A stretch of DNA of 64,000 bases from Silanimonas sp. (GCF_027530345.1 NZ_JAPZQK010000018.1:1-64000), one strand, 5' to 3'. Positions 8,780 through 17,311 are shown, counted from the first letter of the stretch. Made by a program: numbers and translations. Notes: a model not told the origin generated them from the sequence alone.

Positions 8780-9265
8780 TCAGGCCGGCGCGAGCCCACC
8801 GCCGAAGTGCCAACACAGCCCCATGGCCACCCCGTGGGCGGCGATTACCGCCGCGGAGATCCGCCGGCGCAGCTGGCGGAAGCCCGGCGTCGCGGGCAAG
8901 GCGTCGGCGCGGGTGTCGAACCACAGGGCCAGCCCGAAGCCGACGGCGAGCGCGGCCAAGGCGTAGAGGGCGGGCAGGAACAGGGCCGGGAAGGCCCACA
9001 GGCTGGGCAGCACGGCGAGCACGTAACCTTGGGCACCGGCCCCCGCGCTCATCACCCGACCCCAGCGCACCCCACCGAGGAAGCTGAGGATCACCGCCGA
9101 GTAAACGAGGAAGGCCTTGCTGCCGATCGCCAGAGGGCGCGGCTCGCCGAGCAGGCCACCCGCGCCCCAGGCCACCAGGGCCGCGAGGAAAGGCAGCAGG
9201 CCCGACCACGTCAACCACACCGCGGCACTCGGCAGCGGCGGCTGGTAGAGGTCCTGTACCGTCAT
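8780..9265 (-). CDS. DUF3429 family membrane protein
   Basis: A 161-residue protein with about five hydrophobic segments, including LLPFLAALVAWG near the N terminus and the conserved SFLGGVRWGRVM at about residues 60-72. It matches the DUF3429 family, of unknown function. Start at 9265 (MTVQDLYQPP); an in-frame ATG at 9301 would add 12 residues but would overlap the divergent gene's start. It is transcribed divergently from the SnoaL-like gene with only 34 bp between the two chosen start codons. Confidence 0.7.
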   Translation of the reverse strand: MTVQDLYQPPLPSAAVWLTWSGLLPFLAALVAWGAGGLLGEPRPLAIGSKAFLVYSAVILSFLGGVRWGRVMSAGAGAQGYVLAVLPSLWAFPALFLPALYALAALAVGFGLALWFDTRADALPATPGFRQLRRRISAAVIAAHGVAMGLCWHFGGGLAPA

Positions 9266-9299
9266 GTACTCCCGACGTGCCTCGCGCTCCAATCCGCTC

Positions 9300-9800
9300 A
9301 TGGATACCTTCCAAGCCCTCGATGCGGCACGACGCCGCCACTCGCATCCTCCCGCAGCCGGCAGCGACGCGGAAGCCCGCGCCCTCGATGCCTTCGCAGC
9401 GTTCTTCTCCAGCTTCGCGCCCGACCGCATCGAACGCCTGCTGCCCGCGACCTATGCCGAGGACATCTGGTTCAACGACACGTTGAAGACGGTCGTCGGC
9501 CGCGAGGCCCTCGCGCACTACCTGCGCGAGAGCGCCGAGGCCGTTGAACACTGCCGCGTCGAGATCATCGACAGCACGCGCAATCCGGAAGGCGAATACC
9601 TGCTGCGCTGGCGCATGGTGATCCGCTTCAAGCGCTTCAAGAAGGGCCAGGACACGGAGAGCATCGGCCTGTCCCACCTGCGCTTCGACGCGGACGGCCG
9701 CGTCGTCTACCACCAGGACTACTGGAATGCGGCGGAAGGACTCTTCCGCCACATCCCCGTGCTGGGTTGGATGATCGAAGCCGTTTTGAAGCGCGTCTGA
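9300..9800 (+). CDS. SnoaL/NTF2-like fold protein
   Basis: A 166-residue protein with a cone-shaped NTF2/SnoaL-like fold, seen from the pattern of an N-terminal helix (ALDAFAAFFSSFAPDRIERL), the segment FNDTLKTVVGREALAHYL and later strands including YHQDYWNAAEGLF. SnoaL-like proteins bind small hydrophobic molecules or act as isomerases or cyclases, but no catalytic set can be assigned. ATG 9300 is chosen; ATG 9264 would add 12 residues and overlap the divergent gene's start codon. Confidence 0.7.
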   Translation: MDTFQALDAARRRHSHPPAAGSDAEARALDAFAAFFSSFAPDRIERLLPATYAEDIWFNDTLKTVVGREALAHYLRESAEAVEHCRVEIIDSTRNPEGEYLLRWRMVIRFKRFKKGQDTESIGLSHLRFDADGRVVYHQDYWNAAEGLFRHIPVLGWMIEAVLKRV

Positions 9801-9808
9801 GGCCTCAG
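9797..9808. repeat. Palindrome holding the stops of two convergent genes
   Basis: The 12-bp perfect palindrome CTGAGGCCTCAG contains the TGA of the rightward SnoaL-like gene (9798-9800) and the TGA complement of the leftward glutathione peroxidase gene (9805-9807). Only 4 bp separate the two coding regions. It resembles the inverted repeat at 839-865. Confidence 0.6.
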
Positions 9809-10365
9809 GGCTTCGGCGCGGCGATCGCCTTTTCGATGGCCTCGACGATCTCCGGCGCATCCGGCTTGGTGCGGCTGCCGAAGCTGGCCACCACCGAGCC
9901 GTCGCGGCCGATCAGATATTTGTGGAAATTCCAACCGGGCTGGTCACCGGTTGCCGCGGCCAGCTCGCGATAGAACGGCGTGGCTTCGGCGCCGCGCACG
10001 ACGACCTTCTCGAACATCGGGAACTTCACGCCGTAGGTCAGCGTGCAGAATTCCTGGATCTCCGACTCGCTGCCGGGCTCCTGGCCCATGAAGTCGTTCG
10101 ACGGGAAACCGAGCACCGCGAAGCCCTGCGCGGAATACTTCTGGTGCAGGGCCTCCAGGCCTTCGTATTGCGGCGTGAGGCCGCATTTGCTGGCCGTGTT
10201 CACCACCAGCAACACCTGCCCGGCATAGGCCTGCGCGAGGTTGACGCGATCTTCCCCGGCCAGACGTCGGAACTCGTGGTTCAGCACCCCGGCTTGCGCG
10301 CCACCCGCAAACGCGCCCGCGCCCATCCCGACCACCAGCGCCAGAGCGCCGATCCAAGCCTTCAT
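9805..10365 (-). CDS. Glutathione peroxidase family thiol peroxidase, exported
   Basis: Reduces hydroperoxides through a catalytic cysteine. The 186-residue protein carries a signal peptide (about residues 1-25) and the family motifs NTASKCG (Cys61), GFPSNDFMGQEPG (Gln95) and WNFHKYL (Trp145-Asn146), which together form the Cys-Gln-Trp-Asn tetrad. It is a Cys form, not selenocysteine. Proteins of this kind commonly use thioredoxin rather than glutathione, though in the periplasm the reductant is unclear. Confidence 0.9.
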   Translation of the reverse strand: MKAWIGALALVVGMGAGAFAGGAQAGVLNHEFRRLAGEDRVNLAQAYAGQVLLVVNTASKCGLTPQYEGLEALHQKYSAQGFAVLGFPSNDFMGQEPGSESEIQEFCTLTYGVKFPMFEKVVVRGAEATPFYRELAAATGDQPGWNFHKYLIGRDGSVVASFGSRTKPDAPEIVEAIEKAIAAPKP

Positions 10366-10437
10366 TGCCTTCTCCTCGGTGGAACCGGCCGCTGCCGGTC
10401 TATGCCATCAGTTTGCTCATTCTCCGTGTTCGGGGTG

Positions 10438-10465
10438 TTGACGGGCCGAAAACTGGTGTTATAGT
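10438..10465 (+). promoter_or_regulatory. Sigma-70 promoter of the first YtrA/ABC operon
   Basis: TTGACG at 10438-10443 and TATAGT at 10460-10465 are separated by 16 bp. Transcription would start near 10472, about 34 nt before the first gene, whose GAGG ribosome site sits just upstream of its ATG. Confidence 0.7.
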
Positions 10466-10476
10466 TACCTACACCA
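10454..10476. promoter_or_regulatory. Candidate operator for the YtrA-type GntR regulator
   Basis: The inverted repeat TGGTGT (10454-10459) and ACACCA (10471-10476), 11 nt apart, covers the -10 box. A regulator bound here would block RNA polymerase. A related GTGTAT...ATACAC repeat lies at the second YtrA operon (36757-36778). The binding partner is inferred from position. Confidence 0.5.
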
Positions 10477-10505
10477 CCACCCACCCACCTCACTGAGGTC
10501 CCGCC

Positions 10506-10754
10506 ATGAACACCCGCCTCCGCAACAGCCTGAGCGCCCTGGTCCTCGCCGCCGGCGTGACCTCGCTCGGCTACGCCCTGGGTGAACCGCCCCGCCCGGG
10601 CAGCCTGGCCGCCAATGCCAGCCAGCAGGCCGTCGCCGCCATCGCGCAGGTCGACGCCCGGGCCGGCCAGACCACGGCTCGCGCCGGCGCCCGTTCGCCG
10701 CACGCGGTGCCCTTCTTCTCCTTCGGAAAGCGCGCCAGCGCGGGAGCCCCGTGA
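10506..10754 (+). CDS. Small hypothetical protein, leading gene of the YtrA/ABC operon
   Basis: An 82-residue protein with a hydrophobic N-terminal segment (SLSALVLAAGVTSLGYAL), then an Ala-rich stretch. It may be exported or anchored. No family is recognised. It has a good ribosome site and its TGA overlaps the start of the regulator gene by one base (TGATG), so it is probably translated. Its position suggests an accessory or leader role for the transporter, which is inference. Confidence 0.55.
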   Translation: MNTRLRNSLSALVLAAGVTSLGYALGEPPRPGSLAANASQQAVAAIAQVDARAGQTTARAGARSPHAVPFFSFGKRASAGAP

Positions 10755-11125
10755 TGAGCATCGCCTGGAGCGACAGCACGCCGATCTATCGGCAACTCAA
10801 GGAGCGCGTCGTGGCCATGGTGCTCGACGGTGAGCTGAAGGAAGGGGATGCCCTCCCCTCGGTGCGCCAGGTGGCCGCCGACTACCAGCTCAATCCGATC
10901 ACCGTGTCACGCGCCTATCAGGAACTGGCCGACGAGGCCTTGGTGGAAAAACGAAGGGGACTGGGGATGTACGTCATCGATGGAGCTCGGGAAAAACTGC
11001 TCGCCTCCGAGCGCGAGCGCTTCCTGAAGGAAGAATGGCCGCAGGTGCTGGCCCGCATCGAGCGCCTCGGCCTGAAGCCCGAGCAGCTGCTCGCGGCCAA
11101 GCCGATCAACGGAGTCCACGCATGA
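10754..11125 (+). CDS. GntR family regulator, YtrA subfamily
   Basis: A 123-residue one-domain regulator: an N-terminal winged helix (about residues 8-75, with PIYRQLKERVV, GDALPSVRQVA and NPITVSRAYQELADEALVEKRRGLG) and a short helical dimerisation tail instead of an effector domain. YtrA-type proteins repress the ABC transporter operon they sit in and respond to envelope-acting antibiotics or stress. ATG 10754 is chosen (TGATG coupling); GTG 10751 would add one residue. It overlaps the ATP-binding gene by ATGA. Confidence 0.85.
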   Translation: MSIAWSDSTPIYRQLKERVVAMVLDGELKEGDALPSVRQVAADYQLNPITVSRAYQELADEALVEKRRGLGMYVIDGAREKLLASERERFLKEEWPQVLARIERLGLKPEQLLAAKPINGVHA

Positions 11126-11982
11126 GCGCCATGACTGTCTCCGCCCGCGGCCTGGCCAAGCGCTACGGCAAGTCCATCGCCGTCGACCGCATCGATTTCG
11201 ACATCGCCCCGGGGCGCATCGTCGGCCTCATCGGCCCGAACGGCTCCGGCAAGACCACCACGCTGAAGGCCATGCTCGGCCTGATCGACTTCGAAGGCGA
11301 CATGACGGTGCTGGGCCACGACCCGCGCACACAGCGCGACGCCCTGATGAAGGACGTGTGCTTCATCGCCGACGTCGCCGTACTGCCGCGCTGGATCAGC
11401 GTCGCGCAGGCCATCGACTTCGTCGCCGGCGTGCACCCGCGCTTCAACCGCGAGAAATGCCAGGCCTTCCTCGCCCACACCAAGCTCGACCCGAAAATGA
11501 AGGTCAAGGCCATGTCCAAGGGCATGATCGTGCAGCTCCATCTGGCACTGGTCATGGCCATCGACGCCAAGCTGCTGGTGCTGGACGAGCCGACGCTCGG
11601 CCTCGACATCCTCTACCGCAAGCAGTTCTACAAGGACCTGCTGGAGCGCTACTTCGACGAGGAGAAGACGATCATCGTCACCACCCACCAGGTGGAGGAG
11701 ATCGAACACATCCTCACCGACCTCGTGTTCATCCGCGACGGCAAGCTGGTGCTGCAGGCGACGATGGACGACGTGGGCGAGCGCTTCCACGAAGTGATGG
11801 TCGGCAGCGACAAGGCCGAGGCCGCCCGCGCGCTCAAGCCCATCGACGAGCGCAGCGTCTTCGGCAAGACCGTCTTCCTGTTCGACGGCCAGCCGCGCGA
11901 CCGCCTGGCCGAGCTGGGCGAACTCCGCACCCCGGGCGTCGCCGACCTGTTCGTCGCCACGATGAAAGGAACCTACGCATGA
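11122..11982 (+). CDS. ABC transporter ATP-binding protein (YtrB/BcrA type)
   Basis: A 286-residue ATPase with Walker A GPNGSGKTT (about residues 37-45), a non-canonical signature loop AMSKGM in place of LSGGQ, Walker B LLVLDEPTLGLD and switch His in TTHQ. The SKGM form of the C-loop is usual for this drug-export or stress-associated subfamily. A C-terminal segment of about 70 residues follows the ATPase core. It overlaps the permease gene by ATGA, so one ATPase and one permease probably form the transporter. Confidence 0.9.
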   Translation: MSAMTVSARGLAKRYGKSIAVDRIDFDIAPGRIVGLIGPNGSGKTTTLKAMLGLIDFEGDMTVLGHDPRTQRDALMKDVCFIADVAVLPRWISVAQAIDFVAGVHPRFNREKCQAFLAHTKLDPKMKVKAMSKGMIVQLHLALVMAIDAKLLVLDEPTLGLDILYRKQFYKDLLERYFDEEKTIIVTTHQVEEIEHILTDLVFIRDGKLVLQATMDDVGERFHEVMVGSDKAEAARALKPIDERSVFGKTVFLFDGQPRDRLAELGELRTPGVADLFVATMKGTYA

Positions 11983-12941
11983 ACACCTTCCCAACCCTGT
12001 TGAAGCGCGAATTCTGGGAGCACAAGGGCGGCATGCTCTGGGCGCCCGTGGTGGTCGGCGGGCTGATGCTCGGCGCAGGAGCTGCGAGCATGTTCATCGG
12101 CCTCGCAGCCAAGACGGGCGGCATCCATGTCAATGGCGAGAACATCGTTATCGACGGCGCCAACATCTCGCAGGCGACCCAGACGCAGATGGCCGAAGGC
12201 TTGGCGTTCGCGATTATCCCGTCGATGGCGCCGCTGGCGGCCGTACTCGCCTTCGTGCTGCTGTTCTACGCGCTGGGATCGCTCTTCGACGACCGCCGCG
12301 ACCGCAGCGTGCTGTTCTGGAAGTCGATGCCGGTCTCGAACACCGCCACCGTCCTCTCAAAACTCGTCTCGATGGCGCTGGTAGCGCCACTGATCACCGC
12401 ACTTGTGGGTATCGTGGTCGCTACGTTGGTGGCTCTATTGGCCGCACTGTCGTTGTCTGCCTTCGGCGTCAGCGTATTCCAGGAACTGCTGACCACCGGC
12501 GAGTTCTACCTGGCGCCGCTCGCGGTGTTGGCGGTGATCCCGGTGTACGCGCTGTGGGTGTTGCCGAGCATCGCCTGGTGCATGGCCGTCTCGGCCTGGG
12601 CCAAGCGCGCGCCCTTCCTGTGGGCAGTGGGCACCCCGGTGCTGGCGGGCATCCTGCTCTCCTGGCAGCAGGCGATGTTCGACCGCGACCTCGGCGCCGA
12701 CTGGTTCTGGGAGAACATCGTGGGTCGGCTGTTCGGCAGCTTCCTGCCCGGCATGTGGTTCGCGTTCTCCGGGAACGCGGAGCGCGTGGACGACTTCCAG
12801 CCCACCGAACAGAGCGTGTTCGAACTGGTGTCGATGAGCTATGCCAGCCTGACCTCGCCCTCGCTGTGGATCGGCCTGGCCGCCGCCGCCGCCCTCATTG
12901 CCGTCGCCATCCGCCTGCGCCGCTGGCGCGAAGACGCCTGA
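11979..12941 (+). CDS. ABC transporter permease
   Basis: A 320-residue membrane protein with about six spans: an N-terminal span after MNTFPTLLKREFWEHKG, a periplasmic loop near residues 45-65, then hydrophobic segments around 75-100, 125-155, 170-195 and 205-225, and a last span at about 290-310. The layout is that of ABC-2/YtrC-type permeases. The substrate is unknown. It pairs with the preceding ATPase. Confidence 0.8.
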   Translation: MNTFPTLLKREFWEHKGGMLWAPVVVGGLMLGAGAASMFIGLAAKTGGIHVNGENIVIDGANISQATQTQMAEGLAFAIIPSMAPLAAVLAFVLLFYALGSLFDDRRDRSVLFWKSMPVSNTATVLSKLVSMALVAPLITALVGIVVATLVALLAALSLSAFGVSVFQELLTTGEFYLAPLAVLAVIPVYALWVLPSIAWCMAVSAWAKRAPFLWAVGTPVLAGILLSWQQAMFDRDLGADWFWENIVGRLFGSFLPGMWFAFSGNAERVDDFQPTEQSVFELVSMSYASLTSPSLWIGLAAAAALIAVAIRLRRWREDA

Positions 12942-12949
12942 TGCCCTCC

Positions 12950-12973
12950 GGTGCCCGGCTTCGGCCGGGCACC
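12950..12973 (+). terminator. Stable UUCG hairpin after the permease gene
   Basis: A 10-bp stem (GGTGCCCGGC / GCCGGGCACC) capped by a TTCG tetraloop, 8 nt after the permease stop and 25 nt before the DUF4097 start. There is no T-tract, so it may act as a partial terminator or as an mRNA-stabilising element inside the operon. Confidence 0.5.
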
Positions 12974-12998
12974 CAGCCCCCGAGTCGGAGTCCGAACG

Positions 12999-13886
12999 AT
13001 GTCCTTCAAGAGCCCCCGCCCCCTGCTCCGCCCCTTGCTGCTCGCAACGGCCTGCGTCCTTGCCTTCCCCTCCATGGCCGCCGACCGTTGCGAGCACTCC
13101 CGTTCCGAAGCGCCTGCGCTGGATTTCACCGGCGTCAGCCGCGTCGTGGTCGAGATCGGCGCAGACGAGCTCACCGTGACGCCGGGTGCACCGGCGCTGT
13201 CCATCAAGCACTGCGGCTCGACCGCCGAGCGAGCGGCCGATAGCCGGATGACCGTCGAACGGCGTGGCGACACCTTGCACATCGCGAGTCGCAACAGCTC
13301 GATCACGATCTACGGCCTGTTCGGCACCGACGTTTACACCTGGCGCGAGATCAGCCTTTCGCTGCCCGCCGATATGCCGCTGTCGCTGGCCGTCGGTTCG
13401 GGCGATGCGGCACTTACGGGGCTTTCCCGCATTGATGTCAATGTCGGCTCGGGCGACGTGGCGCTGCGCCAGGTCGGGCGCGTCGAGGGCGACGTCGGTT
13501 CCGGCGACCTCGTGGTCGACGGTGCCACCGCGGTGGCCGTGGAGGTTGGCTCGGGAGACGCCGTACTCAAGCGCGTGCAGGGTGATGTGCGCGCCAGCGT
13601 CGGTTCCGGTGACGTCGACATGCTCGATGTCGGCCCCATCGCCTCGCTGTCTGCCGGCAGCGGCTCGATCAGCGTCGAGGGCGTGCGCGGCGATGCCCGC
13701 ATCGCCTCCGTCGGCTCCGGTGACATCGCCCTGCGCGGCGTGCGCGGCGCCGTGCGCATCGACAGCGTCGGCTCCGGCGATGTCGAGGTCGAGAACGTCG
13801 ATGGCGACGTGGTCGTCGCCGACCGCGACACCCTCGAGAACATCGACACCCGCGGCATCCGCGGTCGCGTCGTCATCGGCGGCTGA
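12999..13886 (+). CDS. DUF4097-like exported beta-repeat protein
   Basis: A 295-residue protein with a signal peptide (cut after MAA) and a repeating beta-strand domain of the DUF4097/GIN type. The motif VGSGD or GSGD recurs about nine times between about residues 130 and 270, each repeat about 16-22 residues and ending a strand, as in a right-handed beta-helix. Two Cys near the start of the mature protein could form a disulfide. Function is unknown; proteins of this kind often follow stress-responsive transporter operons, as here. Confidence 0.7.
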   Translation: MSFKSPRPLLRPLLLATACVLAFPSMAADRCEHSRSEAPALDFTGVSRVVVEIGADELTVTPGAPALSIKHCGSTAERAADSRMTVERRGDTLHIASRNSSITIYGLFGTDVYTWREISLSLPADMPLSLAVGSGDAALTGLSRIDVNVGSGDVALRQVGRVEGDVGSGDLVVDGATAVAVEVGSGDAVLKRVQGDVRASVGSGDVDMLDVGPIASLSAGSGSISVEGVRGDARIASVGSGDIALRGVRGAVRIDSVGSGDVEVENVDGDVVVADRDTLENIDTRGIRGRVVIGG

Positions 13887-13915
13887 CCCTTCAACTCCCA
13901 TTCCGAGGAATCCCC

Positions 13916-14590
13916 ATGCGCCTCTCGCGACTGTCCCCCATTGCCCTCGCCCTGACCTTCGCACTCGCCGGAACGGCCTGCGGCGAGCAGGCGCGCAGCA
14001 CCGCCCAGCAGATCGCTGACGAGACCCGAAAGAGCGTCGCCGAAGCCACCGCCGCGGGCGGCGAAGTCGACAAGGCCCTGGCCGAAGCCAGCCGCAAGCT
14101 GCAGGAGGAAAACCTCTCGCTGCAGGTGGACGGCGGCGGACCGAAGGCCGAACTGACGCCGCAGGGCGACCTGCTCATCAACGGTACGGCCGTGCCCTTC
14201 ACCCCCGAGCAGCGCGAAGCCGCCCTGGCCTACCGCAAGGAAGTGCTGGCCGTGGCCGAGGCCGGCATGGCCATCGGGCGCTAGGGCGCCGCGATCGGCG
14301 GCGAAGCGGCCGCCCTCGCGATCGAGAGCATCTTCGGTGGCAACGCCGAGGGCGCCGAGGCCCGCATCGAGGCCGAAGCGAAGAAGATCGAGGCCGCCGC
14401 ACTCGCGCTCTGCACCCAGGTCGAAGGCCTCGAGGTCGCGCAGGAGCGCCTGACCGCCCTCGTGCCCGAGTTCGCCCCGTACGCCAAGAGCATCAACGTC
14501 GATACGGACTGCAAGTCGGCTTCGGACGACACCGCTGCCGAGCCCGCCGCACCCGCGGAAGGCGAGGCCGAAGCCACCGTCAGTTCCTGA
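13916..14590 (+). pseudogene. DUF2884 (YggN-like) lipoprotein interrupted by an in-frame TAG
   Basis: The frame starts with a lipoprotein signal (LTFALAGTAC, Cys at about residue 22) and reads the YggN-like core (LTPQGDLLINGTAVPFTPEQ) until a TAG at 14282-14284. The same frame stays open for 101 more codons, to TGA at 14588-14590, and reads a helical C-terminal half containing LALCTQVEGLEVAQERL, which matches the end of the YggN family. So one amber codon splits an otherwise intact gene. If not read through, a 122-residue truncated lipoprotein is made. CAG to TAG is the simplest change. The next gene starts 2 nt after the TGA. Confidence 0.75.
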
Positions 14591-14592
14591 CG

Positions 14593-15135
14593 ATGGCGCT
14601 CTCCGTCGGTGGCTGGCGTCTGAGGCTCGCCGCGTTGGCGGCGGGCCTTGTTGCCTTGCACCTGGGCTGGGAGTGGTCGCAGGGCGGCATCGCCAGCCAT
14701 CACTTCCTTGCCGACGCTTCGATGCCGTCGATCTCGAACGCGTGGGGCCTGCTGTGGCTGCCCTTGCTGGCATTCCTGTACGCGCCCTCCATCCGCCGGC
14801 GCGCCATCGGCGCCGGGCTTCGCCCGCGCTGGCGTCCCGGCATCGTCGCCGGGCTCATCGGCGGCCTCGCGGCCGGCGCTGCCATTGCCACCTTCGTGAT
14901 CGTCCGACCCGACATCGACGGGACGTGGATCCTCGGCAGCCTGCTTGCGCTCTCGCTGGCGTTCCCCGTCTGGCGCGGTGAGATCGTCCTCGGTTTCCTC
15001 GCCGGGTCGATGGTGGCGATCGGCGCCATCCTGCCCTCGATCTTCGCTTTCGCGTTCGCCACGATCTCCGTCGTCGTGCACCGGGGGCTCGTCCCCGGCC
15101 TGAAGCACCTCTGGAAGCGCGCCTCAGGCCGCTGA
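14593..15135 (+). CDS. Hypothetical membrane protein
   Basis: A 180-residue protein with four to five hydrophobic segments (about residues 8-24, 48-64, 82-104, 113-125 and 132-160) separated by short basic loops such as SIRRRAIGAGLRPRWRPG. No family is recognised. It is the last gene of the rightward YtrA/ABC transcription unit and may be an accessory membrane component. Confidence 0.55.
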   Translation: MALSVGGWRLRLAALAAGLVALHLGWEWSQGGIASHHFLADASMPSISNAWGLLWLPLLAFLYAPSIRRRAIGAGLRPRWRPGIVAGLIGGLAAGAAIATFVIVRPDIDGTWILGSLLALSLAFPVWRGEIVLGFLAGSMVAIGAILPSIFAFAFATISVVVHRGLVPGLKHLWKRASGR

Positions 15136-15223
15136 CGGCGGGCGATGCTCGGCGCACCACCGCTACCACGAGATGCCGGACGCGTTATCGCGCCCGACTA
15201 ACGGCTGCAGCAGCGCATCGCAC

Positions 15224-16045
15224 CTACTTGGCCAAGAACGCCAACAACGCCGCGTTGAATTCCTTGGCGTGACTCACATTGCAGCCGTGGGGAGCGCCCT
15301 CCAACAGCACCAGCTCGCTGCCGGTGATCGCCTTGTGCGTGCGTTCGCCCGAGCCCTGGAACGGCACCGTGGCATCGCCTTCCCCATGCAGCACTAGGGT
15401 GGGTACCGTCACCTTGGCCAGATCTGATCGGAAGTCGGTGGTGGCGAAGGCCTTCATGCAGCCCAGCGCCGCCGTCTGGTCCGACTGTTCGCAGATCGCG
15501 ATTGCTTGCTGGCGCTGTGCTTCGGTCACCTTCAACTCGCCTTTGACCGAGAAAAACGTGGTGGTGAATTTGTCGAAGAACGCGGCGCGGCCGGCCTTCA
15601 GGCCCGCTTCCTTTTCCTGTGCAGCTTCGGGCGTCAGCGGCCCGTCGGGATTGTCAGTGCTTTTCATCAGGCAGGGCGGCACCGCCGACGCGAACACCAC
15701 GCTATGCAATCGCGTTTCGCCATGGTTGGCGATGTAGCGAGCCACTTCGCCGCCGCCCATTGAGAAGCCGATCAAGCTGACGTTGTGCAAGTCGAGGTCT
15801 TCAAGAATGCCGGCCAAGTCGGCCGCCAGCGTGTCGTAGTCGAAACCGGAGTCCGGCTTTTCCGAACGGCCGAAACCTCGGCGGTCATAGGCGATGACGC
15901 GATAGCCGGCGTCGCGAAGCGGGCCGACTTGGTCCGCCCAAGCCTCGCCCGAAAGAGGCCAGCCATGGATCAGTACAACCGGGCGGCCGTTGCCGCCGCT
16001 GTCTTCGACATGCAGCGCGGCACGATTTACGTTTGGGGGGCTCAT
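15224..16045 (-). CDS. Alpha/beta hydrolase (cofactor-free haloperoxidase/esterase type)
   Basis: A 273-residue alpha/beta-hydrolase. The catalytic triad is visible: Ser95 in GFSMGG, Asp224 in HGEGDATVPF and His253 in GAPHGCNVSH; the oxyanion-hole motif is HGWPLSG (27-33). The sequence style (WADQVGPLRDAGYRVIAYDRRGFGRS) is that of non-heme chloroperoxidases/arylesterases. The physiological substrate is unknown. It ends with a genuine TAG, one of the few in the window. No signal peptide. Confidence 0.85.
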   Translation of the reverse strand: MSPPNVNRAALHVEDSGGNGRPVVLIHGWPLSGEAWADQVGPLRDAGYRVIAYDRRGFGRSEKPDSGFDYDTLAADLAGILEDLDLHNVSLIGFSMGGGEVARYIANHGETRLHSVVFASAVPPCLMKSTDNPDGPLTPEAAQEKEAGLKAGRAAFFDKFTTTFFSVKGELKVTEAQRQQAIAICEQSDQTAALGCMKAFATTDFRSDLAKVTVPTLVLHGEGDATVPFQGSGERTHKAITGSELVLLEGAPHGCNVSHAKEFNAALLAFLAK

Positions 16046-16169
16046 GGGATGACACCTGCGTGGCCATTTGGCCTGGGGGGAATTCGAGACTCACCCTTCG
16101 GACATGCCGGTGGAGTGAGGACATGCTCCGGTATGCTCGGGGACCCCCTGCTGCAGCGAGAAAATCACT

Positions 16170-17234
16170 ATGCGTCAGAGCCATCTACTGATCGTCAGCG
16201 CCTCGTTGGCACTAATGTTGGCTGCGTGTCAGAAGGAACCGGCGGCAGCGCCCGACGCGCCCGCCAACGAGCCGGCACCCGTCGCGGCACCCACCGCGCC
16301 TGCAGCAGCCCCTGTCGCACAGGTGGTCGACGTACCCGCTGTAGTCGCAGATACCGGTTTCAGCGTGGACAAGGTGGCGATCTCGACAGCACCGCTGCCA
16401 CCGTTTCCGTTCTTCGACATTCCCGATGGCCTGGTCGCGAAGATCAAGGACGACAGCAGCACCGTTGACTTCGGACGCCATTTCTTTCTCGCCGGGAAGA
16501 AATTGATTCCGGTCGAAGGTCGGCTGTACCACAACAGCATGAGTCTGATCTCGCAGGACAAGAGCCGCGAGTACACGCCTCTGGAATTCCATCGCAATTA
16601 TGAGAACGCGATTCAGGCTCTCGGCGGCGCGAAGATCAACGAAACGCAGTTCACCCGGCCCATCGTCGACGAAGTCGGCGGCCTGCGCGAAGTCAACAAG
16701 TTCTGGCACAGCCCGCCGCCCACGAGCGGCTACGAGCACCACAGCTATCTGATCCGCACTGCCGACAAGGAGTACTGGATCCACGTCGGAACGTCGGCCG
16801 CAGGCAAGACCGGGCACATCGTCGTTCTCGAGAAGACCGCGATGACCCAATCGCTCGGTTTTCTCGATGCCGCCGCGATGAAGTCCGCACTGGACGCCGA
16901 TGGCCGCGTCGCGCTGTACATCAATTTCGATACCGACAAGTCGACGCTGCGGCCCGACAGCCAGGCCGTGATCGCCGAAATCAAGACGCTGCTCGATTCG
17001 AACGCGGATCTGAACGTGTCGATCGAGGGCCATACCGACAACACCGGAAGCGCGGATCGCAATCGCCAGCTCTCCAGCGAACGGGCGCGCAGCGTGTTGG
17101 ATGCGCTGGTGGGTCTGGGTATCGCGCCTTCGCGGCTGAGCGCAAATGGCTTCGGTTCGGACAAGCCGCTGGCCGACAATGTCGATGAGGCAGGTCGCGC
17201 GAAGAACCGCCGGGTCGAACTGGTGAAGCTCTGA
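16170..17234 (+). CDS. OmpA family lipoprotein
   Basis: A 354-residue lipoprotein: signal peptide with lipobox LMLAAC (Cys20), an Ala/Pro-rich linker to about residue 60, a central domain of about 170 residues without recognised family, and a C-terminal OmpA-like peptidoglycan-binding domain (about 245-354) with FDTDKSTLRPDSQ, GHTDNTGSADRN and NRRVELVKL. It is expected to sit in the outer membrane and hold the murein. The gene has its own upstream region with a TATGCT -10-like box at 16132-16137. Confidence 0.85.
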   Translation: MRQSHLLIVSASLALMLAACQKEPAAAPDAPANEPAPVAAPTAPAAAPVAQVVDVPAVVADTGFSVDKVAISTAPLPPFPFFDIPDGLVAKIKDDSSTVDFGRHFFLAGKKLIPVEGRLYHNSMSLISQDKSREYTPLEFHRNYENAIQALGGAKINETQFTRPIVDEVGGLREVNKFWHSPPPTSGYEHHSYLIRTADKEYWIHVGTSAAGKTGHIVVLEKTAMTQSLGFLDAAAMKSALDADGRVALYINFDTDKSTLRPDSQAVIAEIKTLLDSNADLNVSIEGHTDNTGSADRNRQLSSERARSVLDALVGLGIAPSRLSANGFGSDKPLADNVDEAGRAKNRRVELVKL

Positions 17235-17256
17235 GCGGGACCGCTCGGGCACCGAC

Positions 17257-17288
17257 AAAAAAACGCCGCTTTCGCGGCGTTTTTTTTT
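17257..17288. terminator. Bidirectional rho-independent terminator
   Basis: A-tract, then CGCCGC / GCGGCG stem with TTTC loop, then a T-tract of nine, so that both convergent genes (OmpA-like and M24 peptidase) get a hairpin followed by T residues. The A/T tracts extend the stem. Confidence 0.9.
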
Positions 17289-17311
17289 GCTGCACACACC
17301 CGCTGCGCGGT

